11,432 nucleotides of DNA from Nitrospinota bacterium (GTDB lineage Bacteria; Nitrospinota; Nitrospinia; UBA9942), in contig JACRGN010000005.1 of assembly GCA_016234205.1 (NCBI GenBank), positions 1-11,432 of the forward strand. The letters are read 5' to 3'. The position numbers and the translations under genes were made by a program. The notes under the pieces are model-generated. The model saw only the letters and a program-made list of their open reading frames with translations, was not told where the DNA came from and searched no databases. Numbering within the stretch: the first letter of the stretch is position 1; each line of letters starts with the position of its first letter. Below are positions 6,284 to 11,432 of this stretch, one piece after another.

Positions 6284-7860
6284 TGCAGGATGGAGGACAT
6301 GAAAAATGTAAACTGCTTTATCTATCATTCATCATAATATTGCTTCTCCTTCCAATCAACCTCTCCTCTTGTAAAGAAAATAAAGCCCCGCCAGACAACC
6401 CTGCCTTTATAAATTCTGAATACAATAATATTATTAGTGATAAATGGATGGGGATATATTTTAAGGGGAACAAGCTCGGTTTTACAAACTCGGTTATATT
6501 TGAGGGGAAGGACGGCTATAAAATTATATCAAAGGCAATTATAAAGATGAAGGCATTAGGAGAGGTTCAGGAAACATCCTTCAGTCAGGAGTGTTATCTG
6601 ACAAAGGATTTAAAGACAAGGGGATTTGAATCGCTTAATCAGATAGCAGGCCACAGACAGAAGATTTCAGGAATTGTAAAGGGTGATAAGCTGCACATGG
6701 AGATTGCCTCTGCAGGTGCGGTATCAAAGAGGACAATAGATTTTGATAATGATACACATCTGGCAGGCGCCCTTGAGCTTGTAATAACTAAACTCGGATT
6801 TAAGGTGGGAAACAAATACAATATAAAAATATTCATGGAGCCTATTCAGGCTATAGTCCCATTGCAGATAGAAATAAAAAGGAAAGAAAAGATAAAAGTT
6901 GCCCCCTCTCCCCTTGTGGGAGAGGGTCAGGGTGAGGGGATAGAGAAAGATGTCTACTATCTGGAAGAGAAATTTAAGGAACTATCGGCAGGTATATGGA
7001 TTACAGAGGATGGAGAGGTTATAAAAGAGGTATCACTTGAAGGCTTGGAATCACGAAAAGAGGATAAGGATACTGCACTGAAATTTGACAGGGAGATAAT
7101 TCCTGTCAGCAGTCTGATAACATTCAGTCTTATTAAACCTAATAAAGAGATAAAAGAACCGCACAATGTTAAGAGATTAAGATTGAAACTGAAAAATATA
7201 AGTAATCCCAATATTATTATTGAAGACCAGAGACAGAAGGTATTAAAAAAGTCAGGAGTCGGGAGTCAGGAGTCAGGAGTCAGAAGAAATACTTATGATG
7301 TGGAGATGGAGGTAAAAAATCAGAAGTCAGAAGTTAGAAGTCAGAAGTTAGAAGAAAAAAACCTTGAAAAATATTTGGAGGAGACGCCTGAGATTCAATC
7401 TGATAATCCAGAAATAAAAAAGAAAGCTGAGGAAATAGCTGGTGGAGAAACGAATGTATTATCAAAGGCATTGAAGATTAATAAATGGGTCTATGATTAT
7501 CTTGAGAAGAAACCTGTAGATACATTTTCAGCAGTTGATGCCCTAAAATCAAAAGAGGGGGAATGCCAGTCGCACTCAAATCTCTTTGCCGCCCTATCAA
7601 GGGCATCAGGTATCCCTACAAAGATTACAGCAGGGATTGTATATTCAGAAGATTATAATGGCTTTTTGTATCATGCATGGCCTGAGGTATATATTGGTTC
7701 TACAGGCTCATCAGGAGAATGGCTCGCCCTTGACCCTACACTTGGGGAAAAAGAGGCAGATGCCACACATATAAAATTAGTTGAAGGCGGTTGGGAGGAG
7801 CAGTTAAAACTACTCCATTACATCGGCAAGGTCGGGATAGAGATAATTGAAGTTAATTAA
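6280..7860 (+). CDS. Transglutaminase-like lipoprotein
   Basis: This 526-residue protein has a lipoprotein signal peptide: basic N-region, hydrophobic run LSFIIILLLLPINLSSC, lipobox LSSC with C31 as the lipidation site. The region after the signal peptide to about 330 is a long beta-rich-looking segment without a family I can name. The C-terminal third is a transglutaminase-like cysteine-protease fold with triad C429 (KEGECQSHSNLFAALSRASG), H465 (LYHAWPEVYI) and D485 (WLALDPT). Such domains can be proteases, transglutaminases or amidases; the substrate is unknown. The ATG overlaps the rnc stop. Dispersed repeats are translated in frame at residues 208-220 (PSPLVGEGQGEG) and about 325-358 (SGVGSQESGVRR; NQKSEVRSQKLE), probably as linkers between domains. 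No terminator is evident after the stop. Confidence 0.88.
   Translation: MMQDGGHEKCKLLYLSFIIILLLLPINLSSCKENKAPPDNPAFINSEYNNIISDKWMGIYFKGNKLGFTNSVIFEGKDGYKIISKAIIKMKALGEVQETSFSQECYLTKDLKTRGFESLNQIAGHRQKISGIVKGDKLHMEIASAGAVSKRTIDFDNDTHLAGALELVITKLGFKVGNKYNIKIFMEPIQAIVPLQIEIKRKEKIKVAPSPLVGEGQGEGIEKDVYYLEEKFKELSAGIWITEDGEVIKEVSLEGLESRKEDKDTALKFDREIIPVSSLITFSLIKPNKEIKEPHNVKRLRLKLKNISNPNIIIEDQRQKVLKKSGVGSQESGVRRNTYDVEMEVKNQKSEVRSQKLEEKNLEKYLEETPEIQSDNPEIKKKAEEIAGGETNVLSKALKINKWVYDYLEKKPVDTFSAVDALKSKEGECQSHSNLFAALSRASGIPTKITAGIVYSEDYNGFLYHAWPEVYIGSTGSSGEWLALDPTLGEKEADATHIKLVEGGWEEQLKLLHYIGKVGIEIIEVN
6902..6939. repeat. CCCTCTCCC palindromic repeat inside the transglutaminase-like gene
   Basis: A perfect 9-bp inverted pair, CCCTCTCCC (6904-6912) and GGGAGAGGG (6918-6926), with a 5-nt loop, is followed by TCAGGGTGAGGGG. 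The unit resembles a very common dispersed bacterial repeat. It is translated in frame as PSPLVGEGQGEG, much richer in Gly and Pro than the surrounding Lys/Glu/Ile-rich protein. Confidence 0.88.
7251..7285. repeat. Heptamer array GTCAGGA x5 in coding sequence
   Basis: Five 7-nt units (GTCAGGA, GTCGGGA, GTCAGGA, GTCAGGA, GTCAGAA) run end to end inside the transglutaminase-like gene, coding for SGVGSQESGVRR. Seven is not a multiple of three, so gain or loss of one unit would shift the frame upstream of the catalytic domain. Confidence 0.9.
7321..7354. repeat. Heptamer array CAGAAGT/TAGAAGT x5 in coding sequence
   Basis: Units CAGAAGT, CAGAAGT, TAGAAGT, CAGAAGT and TAGAAG(A) code for QKSEVRSQKLEE. 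The array lies 35 bp after the GTCAGGA array and is of the same rhythm class as the intergenic heptamer arrays elsewhere in the window. Confidence 0.9.
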
Positions 7861-7881
7861 CCCCGACAAATCTACCCAAAA

Positions 7882-7925
7882 TTGACTTTAACAGCCCATT
7901 TTGATACCCTACCTTTGAAAGGAGG
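7882..7925 (+). promoter_or_regulatory. Putative promoter and ribosome binding site of the DUF104-like gene
   Basis: TTGACT (7882-7887) is followed after 17 nt by TACCCT (7905-7910), a weak -10. A full Shine-Dalgarno AAAGGAGG (7918-7925) lies 8 nt before the ATG at 7934. The Shine-Dalgarno is convincing, the promoter less so. The control region of the decayed antitoxin gene seems to be intact. Confidence 0.4.
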
Positions 7926-7933
7926 CTAATTCT

Positions 7934-8205
7934 ATGACTAAGACGGTAGAAGCAATATATGAAAATGGCGTCTTTAAACCTGTCAAAAAATAAAGCTCCC
8001 TGAACATAAGAGGGTTAAACTTACCATCTCTCCGACTAAGCCAGTTGAACCTATAGAAGAAGATGAGGAAGCGATTAAAAGACTTGTGGAGAGGCAAAGA
8101 AAGGCTTTTCTGAAAATTGCAGGAACTGCATCCAGTGGACTCAGTGATGTAAGTAGAAATCATGATAAATATCTTTATGGTGAGCCTTTATCTTTCCAAC
8201 GATAA
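7934..8205 (+). pseudogene. DUF104 (AF2212-like) antitoxin, frameshifted
   Basis: The start reads MTKTVEAIYENGVFKPVKK and then meets a TAA at 7989-7993. Reading on in the frame shifted by one base gives KLPEHKRVKLTISPTKP ... EEDEEAIKRLVERQRKAFLKIAG ... DVSRNHDKYLYGEPLSFQR, ending at 8205. Together these make an approximately 90-residue protein typical of the DUF104/AF2212 antitoxin family, which is often paired with PIN-domain toxins. The break falls in a run of six A's (7985-7990); one more A would restore the frame. It may be a real pseudogene, an assembly error in the homopolymer, or a slippage site. The damaged PIN gene just downstream favours real decay. Confidence 0.7.
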
Positions 8206-8207
8206 CA

Positions 8208-8495
8208 ACTAACCTTATAGTGATTGAAACCTTGAACCTGTTTAAAAAAAGACTTGGTCATTATCATGCAATAGAAATCGGCGAAGAACTGTTTAACCCT
8301 ATAATGACGACAGCACTTCAAGTTACCGATAGAGACATAACCGAAGCATGGCGAATCTTTCGGCGCTATGATGATAAAGGTTTCAGTTTCACCGACTGCA
8401 CTACCTTTGCCGTCATGGAAAGATTAAAAATTCCTTCCGTTTTCACTTTTGATGAACATTTTAAACAATATGGCAAATTCAAATGCCTATCCTGA
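8208..8495 (+). pseudogene. PIN-domain (VapC-like) toxin, 5' half missing
   Basis: The frame encodes TTNLIVIETLNLFKKRLGHY ... AWRIFRRYDDKGFSFTDCTTFAVMERLKIPSVFTFDEHFKQYGKF, the C-terminal two thirds of a PIN ribonuclease. Three later acidic positions are present: the Glu of VIETLN, the Asp of SFTDC and the Asp of FTFDEHF. The N-terminal strand with the first catalytic Asp (usually near VDTSAW or similar) is absent. A stop at 8181-8183 closes the frame upstream, and the DUF104-like sequence ends where that part should be. A GTG at 8220 could start a 91-residue fragment, but it would lack an essential active-site residue. This is most likely a deletion remnant of the DUF104-PIN pair. Confidence 0.72.
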
Positions 8496-8533
8496 TGGAG
8501 GATTACAGAACCATCAACCCAAAAAGTGCAATT

Positions 8534-8637
8534 GGACGCAGATGAACGCAGATAGTAAAAGTTCAAAGCTCAAGACTCAAAGGGGCTTTCAGCTTTGATC
8601 TTTCAGCCTTCAGCCTTTTTTCTAAAAATCTGTGTTC
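8534..8637. repeat. Nested repeat: ACGCAGAT palindrome enclosing a heptamer array
   Basis: GGACGCAGATGAACGCAGAT (8534-8553) is a 10-nt-step repeat. Its partner arm ATCTGTGTTC (8628-8637) complements GAACGCAGAT at 9 of 10 positions. Between them lies a heptamer array, 8558-8613: AAAGTTC, AAAGCTC, AAGACTC, AAAGGGG, CTTTCAG, CTTTGAT, CTTTCAG, CCTTCAG. It contains a perfect inverted pair TCAAAGCT (8563-8570) / AGCTTTGA (8591-8598). One repeat class appears to have entered the other. The region 8496-8860 has no gene. Confidence 0.75.
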
Positions 8638-8662
8638 TAATTTTTTAACTGCATTATTTAGG

Positions 8663-8691
8663 TTGACAGAAAAGAGGTATATTTTTAGAAT
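8663..8691 (+). promoter_or_regulatory. Strong sigma70-type promoter
   Basis: A consensus -35 TTGACA (8663-8668), a 17-nt spacer and a near-consensus -10 TAGAAT (8686-8691) make this the best promoter in the window. Transcription would start near 8698 and run into the methyltransferase gene at 8861, leaving a leader of about 160 nt. It lies outside the GTTAGCAGCC boundary, so it may be a resident promoter that now drives the restriction-modification unit. Confidence 0.6.
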
Positions 8692-8712
8692 ATGGGCAGG
8701 TGAGGTAGGAAC

Positions 8713-8774
8713 ATCCGAAATCCTTCGGATACAACACCAAATTTAGGGGTATATCTAAACATATTCGGATACAA
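8713..8774. repeat. Hairpin and direct repeat TTCGGATACAA upstream of the methyltransferase gene
   Basis: ATCCGAA (8713-8719) and TTCGGAT (8724-8730) form a perfect 7-bp stem with a 4-nt loop. TTCGGATACAA occurs twice, at 8724-8734 and 8764-8774, the second copy 4 bp before the GTTAGCAGCC box. In the transcript from the promoter at 8663 these would lie in the leader, where the 5' arm could pair with either copy. A regulator or recombination role is possible but unproven. Confidence 0.55.
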
Positions 8775-8778
8775 ACAA

Positions 8779-8788
8779 GTTAGCAGCC
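8779..8788. other. Left boundary box of a cassette-like unit (GTTAGCAGCC)
   Basis: This 10-mer is the exact reverse complement of GGCTGCTAAC at 10499-10508. The two bracket the restriction-modification genes. A G^TTAGC-type sequence is what is expected at the 5' joint of an integron gene cassette, though it is not a perfect GTTRRRY. Confidence 0.45.
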
Positions 8789-8860
8789 ATATTAGGAAAC
8801 GACAGTGACAGACGGAAACTAATCTCGGAAAATAGTATCTTTGGACAGAAATCAAAAAAG

Positions 8861-9730
8861 ATGATAACCAACTTTGTATTTGAAAACCTTGTAAAATACA
8901 TTACCAAAAACGGCACGACAGAAAGCATAAAACCTGTTTTCAAGACGGATGATTTTTGCCTTTACCAAAACGACTGCTTGACAGTAATGGCAAAGTTTCC
9001 CGACAATTATGTAGATATGATTTTTGCCGATCCACCGTACAATCTATCTAATGGCGGTGTGACTTGCTACGCCGGAAAAATGGTGAGTGTAAATAAAGGT
9101 AAGTGGGACAAGAGCAAAGGATTTGAAGCCGATTTAGAATTTCACGAAAAGTGGATTTCAGAATGTAAAAGAATTTTAAAACCCGAAGGAACAATTTGGA
9201 TTAGCGGGACACAGCACAGCATTTACCAATGTGGTTTCCTCTTGCAAAAATTAAATTTTCATATTCTCAATGACATCGCTTGGTTTAAGCCAAATGCTGC
9301 ACCCAACTTGGCTTGCACCACTTTTGCACATAGTCATGAAACTTTGCTTTGGGCACGCAAAGACAAAAAAGCACGGAACACTTTCAATTATGAGTTGATG
9401 AAGAACGGAACGTTTTCCGAAGACAAAATAAAAGTTCCCGACAAGCAAATGCGTTCCGTTTGGTCAATCCCGACACCGACACAAGATGAAAAAGAATTTG
9501 GAAAACACCCGACACAAAAACCGCTTGCACTTTTAAAAAGAATAGTTCTTGCTTCTACAAAAGAAAATGACATTGTGCTTGATCCTTTCAATGGTGGAGG
9601 AACAACTGGAATTGCTTGTAAAAAAATAGGACACAGAAAATATATTGGCATTGACATCAGTGAAGAATATATTTCTCAAACAATCAAGCGTTATAAAAAA
9701 AATAATCATCAACCAGCATTGCACTTTTAA
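8861..9730 (+). CDS. Type II DNA adenine-N6 methyltransferase, beta class, DpnA-like
   Basis: This enzyme transfers a methyl group from S-adenosylmethionine to adenine in DNA, protecting it from the partner nuclease. The 289-residue protein has catalytic motif DPPY at 57-60, followed by NLSNGG and, C-terminally, HPTQKP (216-221) and the cofactor-binding DPFNGGGTTG (241-250). The order catalytic-then-cofactor motif marks the beta class. The middle region (GTIWISGTQHSIYQCGF, WFKPNAAPNL, HSHETLLWARKD) closely resembles the DpnA/second-methylase group of GATC systems, so GATC is a plausible but untested target. The ATG at 8861 has only a weak purine-rich Shine-Dalgarno. The nuclease gene begins 2 bp after the stop. 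Codon use looks unlike the fab operon, suggesting transfer. Confidence 0.9.
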   Translation: MITNFVFENLVKYITKNGTTESIKPVFKTDDFCLYQNDCLTVMAKFPDNYVDMIFADPPYNLSNGGVTCYAGKMVSVNKGKWDKSKGFEADLEFHEKWISECKRILKPEGTIWISGTQHSIYQCGFLLQKLNFHILNDIAWFKPNAAPNLACTTFAHSHETLLWARKDKKARNTFNYELMKNGTFSEDKIKVPDKQMRSVWSIPTPTQDEKEFGKHPTQKPLALLKRIVLASTKENDIVLDPFNGGGTTGIACKKIGHRKYIGIDISEEYISQTIKRYKKNNHQPALHF

Positions 9731-9732
9731 TT

Positions 9733-10494
9733 ATGAACGACACTTCTTGGAAAGCCATATTTGACAAGTATAAAATTCACAAGCATAATTTCAGCAAAGA
9801 GCCATTTCCAATTTCTGCTGAACAAATCAAGCAAGCAACCGCACATTTCAAAAAAACAAACGAAAAAGAAGTTCGTATTCTCTGCAAACAAGATTCAAGA
9901 GAAGACAGACCACAAGTTTTCATTGACAATGGTGTGTTTCTTCTCCCGACCAAAAACGGACATTACGCAATTGTAAAAGGTGAAGGATACATTGATATTC
10001 CAAAAATTGAAACGACAGCAAAAATTTATTCTTCTAAACTTGATTTTGTATTAGACACTTCTCTTGTTGGGAATTCCGAAATGCAACATTTGGATTTCGC
10101 TTACGCTTCAAGTTTGGTGCGGACATTTTTAGAAGATGAAACACTTGTGCTGACAATTCGTGGTAGAAAATATACTCCACAATTTTCTTTCAGAGTTGGG
10201 AATCAAAAATTGACTGCTGAAAGTGTTCAGACAGAAGTGGACGCTGGCTATGAAGGGAAAAATCAAGTTGCACTCATTGAAGCAAAGAACAGTCAGACCG
10301 ACAACACAATTATTCGCCAACTGTTTTATCCTTTCCGACAATGGACACACCACACCAAGAAAACTGTCAAGACATTATTTTTTGAAAAGCGAGAGCAGTT
10401 TTATTCTCTATGGCAGTTTGAATTTGGCGACAGCAACGACTACAACAGTATTCTCTTGACAAAAAGCAGTCGCTACAAAATAGTAGAAAAATAA
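9733..10494 (+). CDS. Probable type II restriction endonuclease, PD-(D/E)XK type
   Basis: This 253-residue protein starts 2 bp after the methyltransferase stop, the usual layout of a type II pair. A candidate PD-(D/E)XK centre is E168-V-D170 followed by I182-E183-A-K185 (TEVDAGYEGKNQVALIEAKN), then a basic helix with RQLFYPFRQW, which resembles the core of many restriction enzymes. The N-terminal part has a conserved-looking block, DRPQVFIDNGVFLLPTKNG, followed by HYAIVKGEGYIDIP, that may belong to a recognition domain. I do not recognise the recognition specificity. It does not look like the DpnII/MboI nuclease usually found with DpnA-like methylases. No signal peptide or membrane segment is present. 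Assignment as the cognate nuclease rests on the motif and the tight linkage. Confidence 0.78.
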   Translation: MNDTSWKAIFDKYKIHKHNFSKEPFPISAEQIKQATAHFKKTNEKEVRILCKQDSREDRPQVFIDNGVFLLPTKNGHYAIVKGEGYIDIPKIETTAKIYSSKLDFVLDTSLVGNSEMQHLDFAYASSLVRTFLEDETLVLTIRGRKYTPQFSFRVGNQKLTAESVQTEVDAGYEGKNQVALIEAKNSQTDNTIIRQLFYPFRQWTHHTKKTVKTLFFEKREQFYSLWQFEFGDSNDYNSILLTKSSRYKIVEK

Positions 10495-10498
10495 ATAC

Positions 10499-10631
10499 GG
10501 CTGCTAACAAGGGCTTGTTGCTATGAGGGCTGACGAGCAAAGCGAACATTAGTGTGGTTTTCAAAGTTTGTAGCGGTGGACAATTTTGTAGCATTTAAAC
10601 CCGCACAGCGGCGAGCCCTGAACCATTAGGC
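10499..10631. other. attC-like folded tail of a putative gene cassette
   Basis: This gene-free stretch opens with GGCTGCTAAC (10499-10508). Arms GGGCTTGTTGC (10511-10521) and GCGGCGAGCCC (10608-10618) can pair along all 11 positions, including three G-U (G-T) pairs. It closes near ATTAGGC (10625-10631), where TTAG can pair with CTAA of the opening box. The layout, outer box, inner stem, long middle, inner stem, outer box, and its length of about 130 nt are those of an integron attC site. The outer boxes pair poorly beyond four bases, and no integrase is in the window, so the call is tentative. Confidence 0.45.
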
Positions 10632-10650
10632 TCAATTCACGATTTAAAAG

Positions 10651-10684
10651 TGGTATAATTTTTTCATATTCATAAATGAGGAGG
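10651..10684 (+). promoter_or_regulatory. Extended -10 promoter and ribosome binding site of the toxin-antitoxin operon
   Basis: TGGTATAAT (10651-10659) is a consensus -10 with the extended TGn motif; no good -35 lies at the right distance, which extended -10 promoters tolerate. GAGGAGG (10678-10684) is a strong Shine-Dalgarno 8 nt before the antitoxin ATG. Such operons are commonly repressed by their own antitoxin-toxin complex, but I see no clear operator palindrome. Confidence 0.65.
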
Positions 10685-10692
10685 AAAATTTT

Positions 10693-10881
10693 ATGGAAAC
10701 AGTAAAACAAGAAGTTAGCAACCTTCTTACCCGCTTACCGGATGATTGTTCGCTGGAGGATGTCCAGTATCACCTTTATGTCCTTCAAAAGATTGAACGG
10801 GGACTGAAAGATGCGGCAGAGGGAAGGATTTACTCACAGGAAGAGGTTGAAAAGCGGATGGCAAAATGGCTCGAAAAGTAA
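10693..10881 (+). CDS. Antitoxin of a RelE/ParE-type toxin-antitoxin pair
   Basis: This 62-residue, charged, helical protein precedes a RelE/ParE-family toxin and overlaps it by 16 nt. The C-terminal segment EGRIYSQEEVEKRMAKWLEK resembles the toxin-binding tail of ParD/RelB-like antitoxins. No clear ribbon-helix-helix or helix-turn-helix is visible in the N-terminal half (METVKQEVSNLLTRLPDDCS, then LEDVQYHLYVLQKIERGL), so autorepression cannot be assumed. The ATG has a strong Shine-Dalgarno. Overlap with the toxin start implies translational coupling, usual for keeping antitoxin in excess. The assignment relies on context as much as on sequence. Confidence 0.8.
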   Translation: METVKQEVSNLLTRLPDDCSLEDVQYHLYVLQKIERGLKDAAEGRIYSQEEVEKRMAKWLEK

Positions 10882-11177
10882 TCTGGTCTTATGAAGCCAC
10901 TGATGACCTTGATGCCCTTGCCGAGTATATCGCAAAGGATTCCTCTTTTTACGCCGCCGCCTTTACTCAGCAGATACTTGACATAAGCCGTTCACTTAAT
11001 GAGTTTTCAGAAAGAGGCCGCGTAGTCCTGGAACTTGGCAATCCTAATATCCGTGAACTCCTAATAAGAGAATATCGCCTCATTTACAGCATAGAACAAT
11101 CCCGTGTTGTAATACTGGCCATTGTTCATGGAGCAAGAGATTTAAAAGCTTTATGGGAAAGAAAAAACATTGGTTGA
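10866..11177 (+). CDS. RelE/ParE-family toxin
   Basis: This 103-residue basic protein has the family pattern: an N-terminal strand and two helices (VIWSYEATDDLDALAEYIAK), then the strands RELLIREYRLIYSI and VVILAIVHGARDLKALW. The conserved IREYRLIYSI and VILAIVHGARDL blocks are typical of the ParE/RelE superfamily; R68, R71, H88 and R91 are candidate functional residues. RelE members cut mRNA at the ribosome, while ParE members poison DNA gyrase; which applies here cannot be decided from sequence. The ATG at 10866 lies within the antitoxin gene. Length and motifs look intact, so the pair is probably active and may stabilise this island. The stretch 11178-11290 downstream holds no gene I can support. 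Confidence 0.88.
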   Translation: MARKVIWSYEATDDLDALAEYIAKDSSFYAAAFTQQILDISRSLNEFSERGRVVLELGNPNIRELLIREYRLIYSIEQSRVVILAIVHGARDLKALWERKNIG

Positions 11178-11290
11178 CCGTGAAAAAAATAGAGGAAAGA
11201 AGTTCAATCTTGAAATATGACTTTTATAAATAACGACATGCACCGACAGATAAAAGAGTTTTTACTGAAGAAGACGGTTTATAGAAGATA

Positions 11291-11432
11291 CTAGTGGATA
11301 GTCCCATAAATAACTTAACTATATTTTAAGTGGATCGCCTGCATAAGTCCATCTAAACGGCTTAGCAGTTTTATTGTATTCTTCAATAAATGCCATGAGT
11401 TTTTTTACCATATCTTTAACTGAGGTAAATAT
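11291..11432 (-). mobile_element. End of an IS630-family insertion sequence
   Basis: The right edge carries the 3' end of a leftward IS630-like transposase gene (11319-11432) plus a 28-bp terminal stretch to about 11291 that should contain the terminal inverted repeat (starting CTAGTGGATAGTCCC). IS630 elements insert at TA; a TA is present at 11289-11290, directly before the proposed end. The other end lies outside the window, so the exact boundary is inferred. Confidence 0.65.
11319..11432 (-). CDS. IS630-family transposase, C-terminal fragment (continues beyond window)
   Basis: Reading the minus strand from the window edge gives 37 residues ending at a TAG (11321-11319). The text includes KKLMAFIEEYNKTAKPFRWT followed by YAGDPLKI. 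The ending EYN..AKPFRWTYxGxPLK is a recognisable C-terminus of IS630/Tc1-mariner-type DDE transposases. The catalytic DDE residues lie beyond the edge, so activity cannot be judged. It points toward the toxin gene, opposite to all other genes here. Confidence 0.85.
   Translation of the reverse strand: MFTSVKDMVKKLMAFIEEYNKTAKPFRWTYAGDPLKI

Noticed and set aside
8220..8495. Functional 91-residue PIN protein starting at GTG 8220
   Set aside because: It would lack the first catalytic Asp and the first strand of the fold, and has no ribosome binding site; treated as a remnant.
8366..8566. Minus-strand frame over the PIN remnant
   Set aside because: It overlaps a recognisable PIN-domain sequence on the plus strand and has no independent support.
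11180..11233. Small GTG-started frame after the toxin gene
   Set aside because: Only 17 codons, no family resemblance and no convincing start signal.

Overview
The window holds the 3' part of a bacterial type II fatty-acid biosynthesis operon, followed by a small accessory island. All intact genes face right; a transposase tail at the right edge faces left. The order plsX (5' end cut off by the window edge) - fabH - fabD - fabG - acpP - fabF - rnc is a classic bacterial arrangement. The moderate-to-low GC, a lipobox lipoprotein after rnc, and intergenic gaps packed with dispersed palindromic repeats suggest an uncultivated Gram-negative lineage (Nitrospirota- or Deltaproteobacteria-like). That placement is an inference and I cannot assign a taxon from sequence alone.

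Region 1 (1-7860) is the core operon. PlsX makes acyl-phosphate, FabD loads malonate onto ACP, FabH starts chains, FabF extends them, FabG performs the first reduction, and AcpP carries the acyl chain. RNase III (rnc) and a transglutaminase-like lipoprotein end the run; the latter overlaps the rnc stop codon. No internal promoter or terminator is evident. Every gap between the fab genes and before rnc holds a dispersed repeat. The repeats fall into two rhythm classes, about 10 nt (CACGAAT- and CACAGA-type) and 7 nt (heptamer arrays), plus a TGTCATTCTGAG-type palindrome. Two near-identical 73-nt copies in opposite orientation bracket fabD. Repeats also supply the plsX, fabD and fabF stop codons, encode the plsX C-terminus, and sit inside the reading frame of the transglutaminase-like gene. 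Only acpP in this operon has a clear Shine-Dalgarno sequence.

Region 2 (7861-11432) is accessory. It starts with a decayed antitoxin/toxin pair: a frameshifted DUF104-like antitoxin and a PIN-domain toxin that has lost its 5' half. A nested repeat and a strong sigma70-type promoter follow. Next comes a two-gene type II restriction-modification unit: a DpnA-like beta-class adenine methyltransferase and a PD-(D/E)XK-type endonuclease. The unit lies between a 10-bp inverted pair GTTAGCAGCC / GGCTGCTAAC, and the right copy opens an attC-like folded tail, so it resembles an integron gene cassette or related mobile unit. An intact antitoxin/RelE-ParE toxin operon with its own promoter follows, then the end of an IS630-family insertion sequence.

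The most notable signals are the repeat invasion of an essential operon (including in-frame within proteins) and the cassette-like restriction-modification unit.
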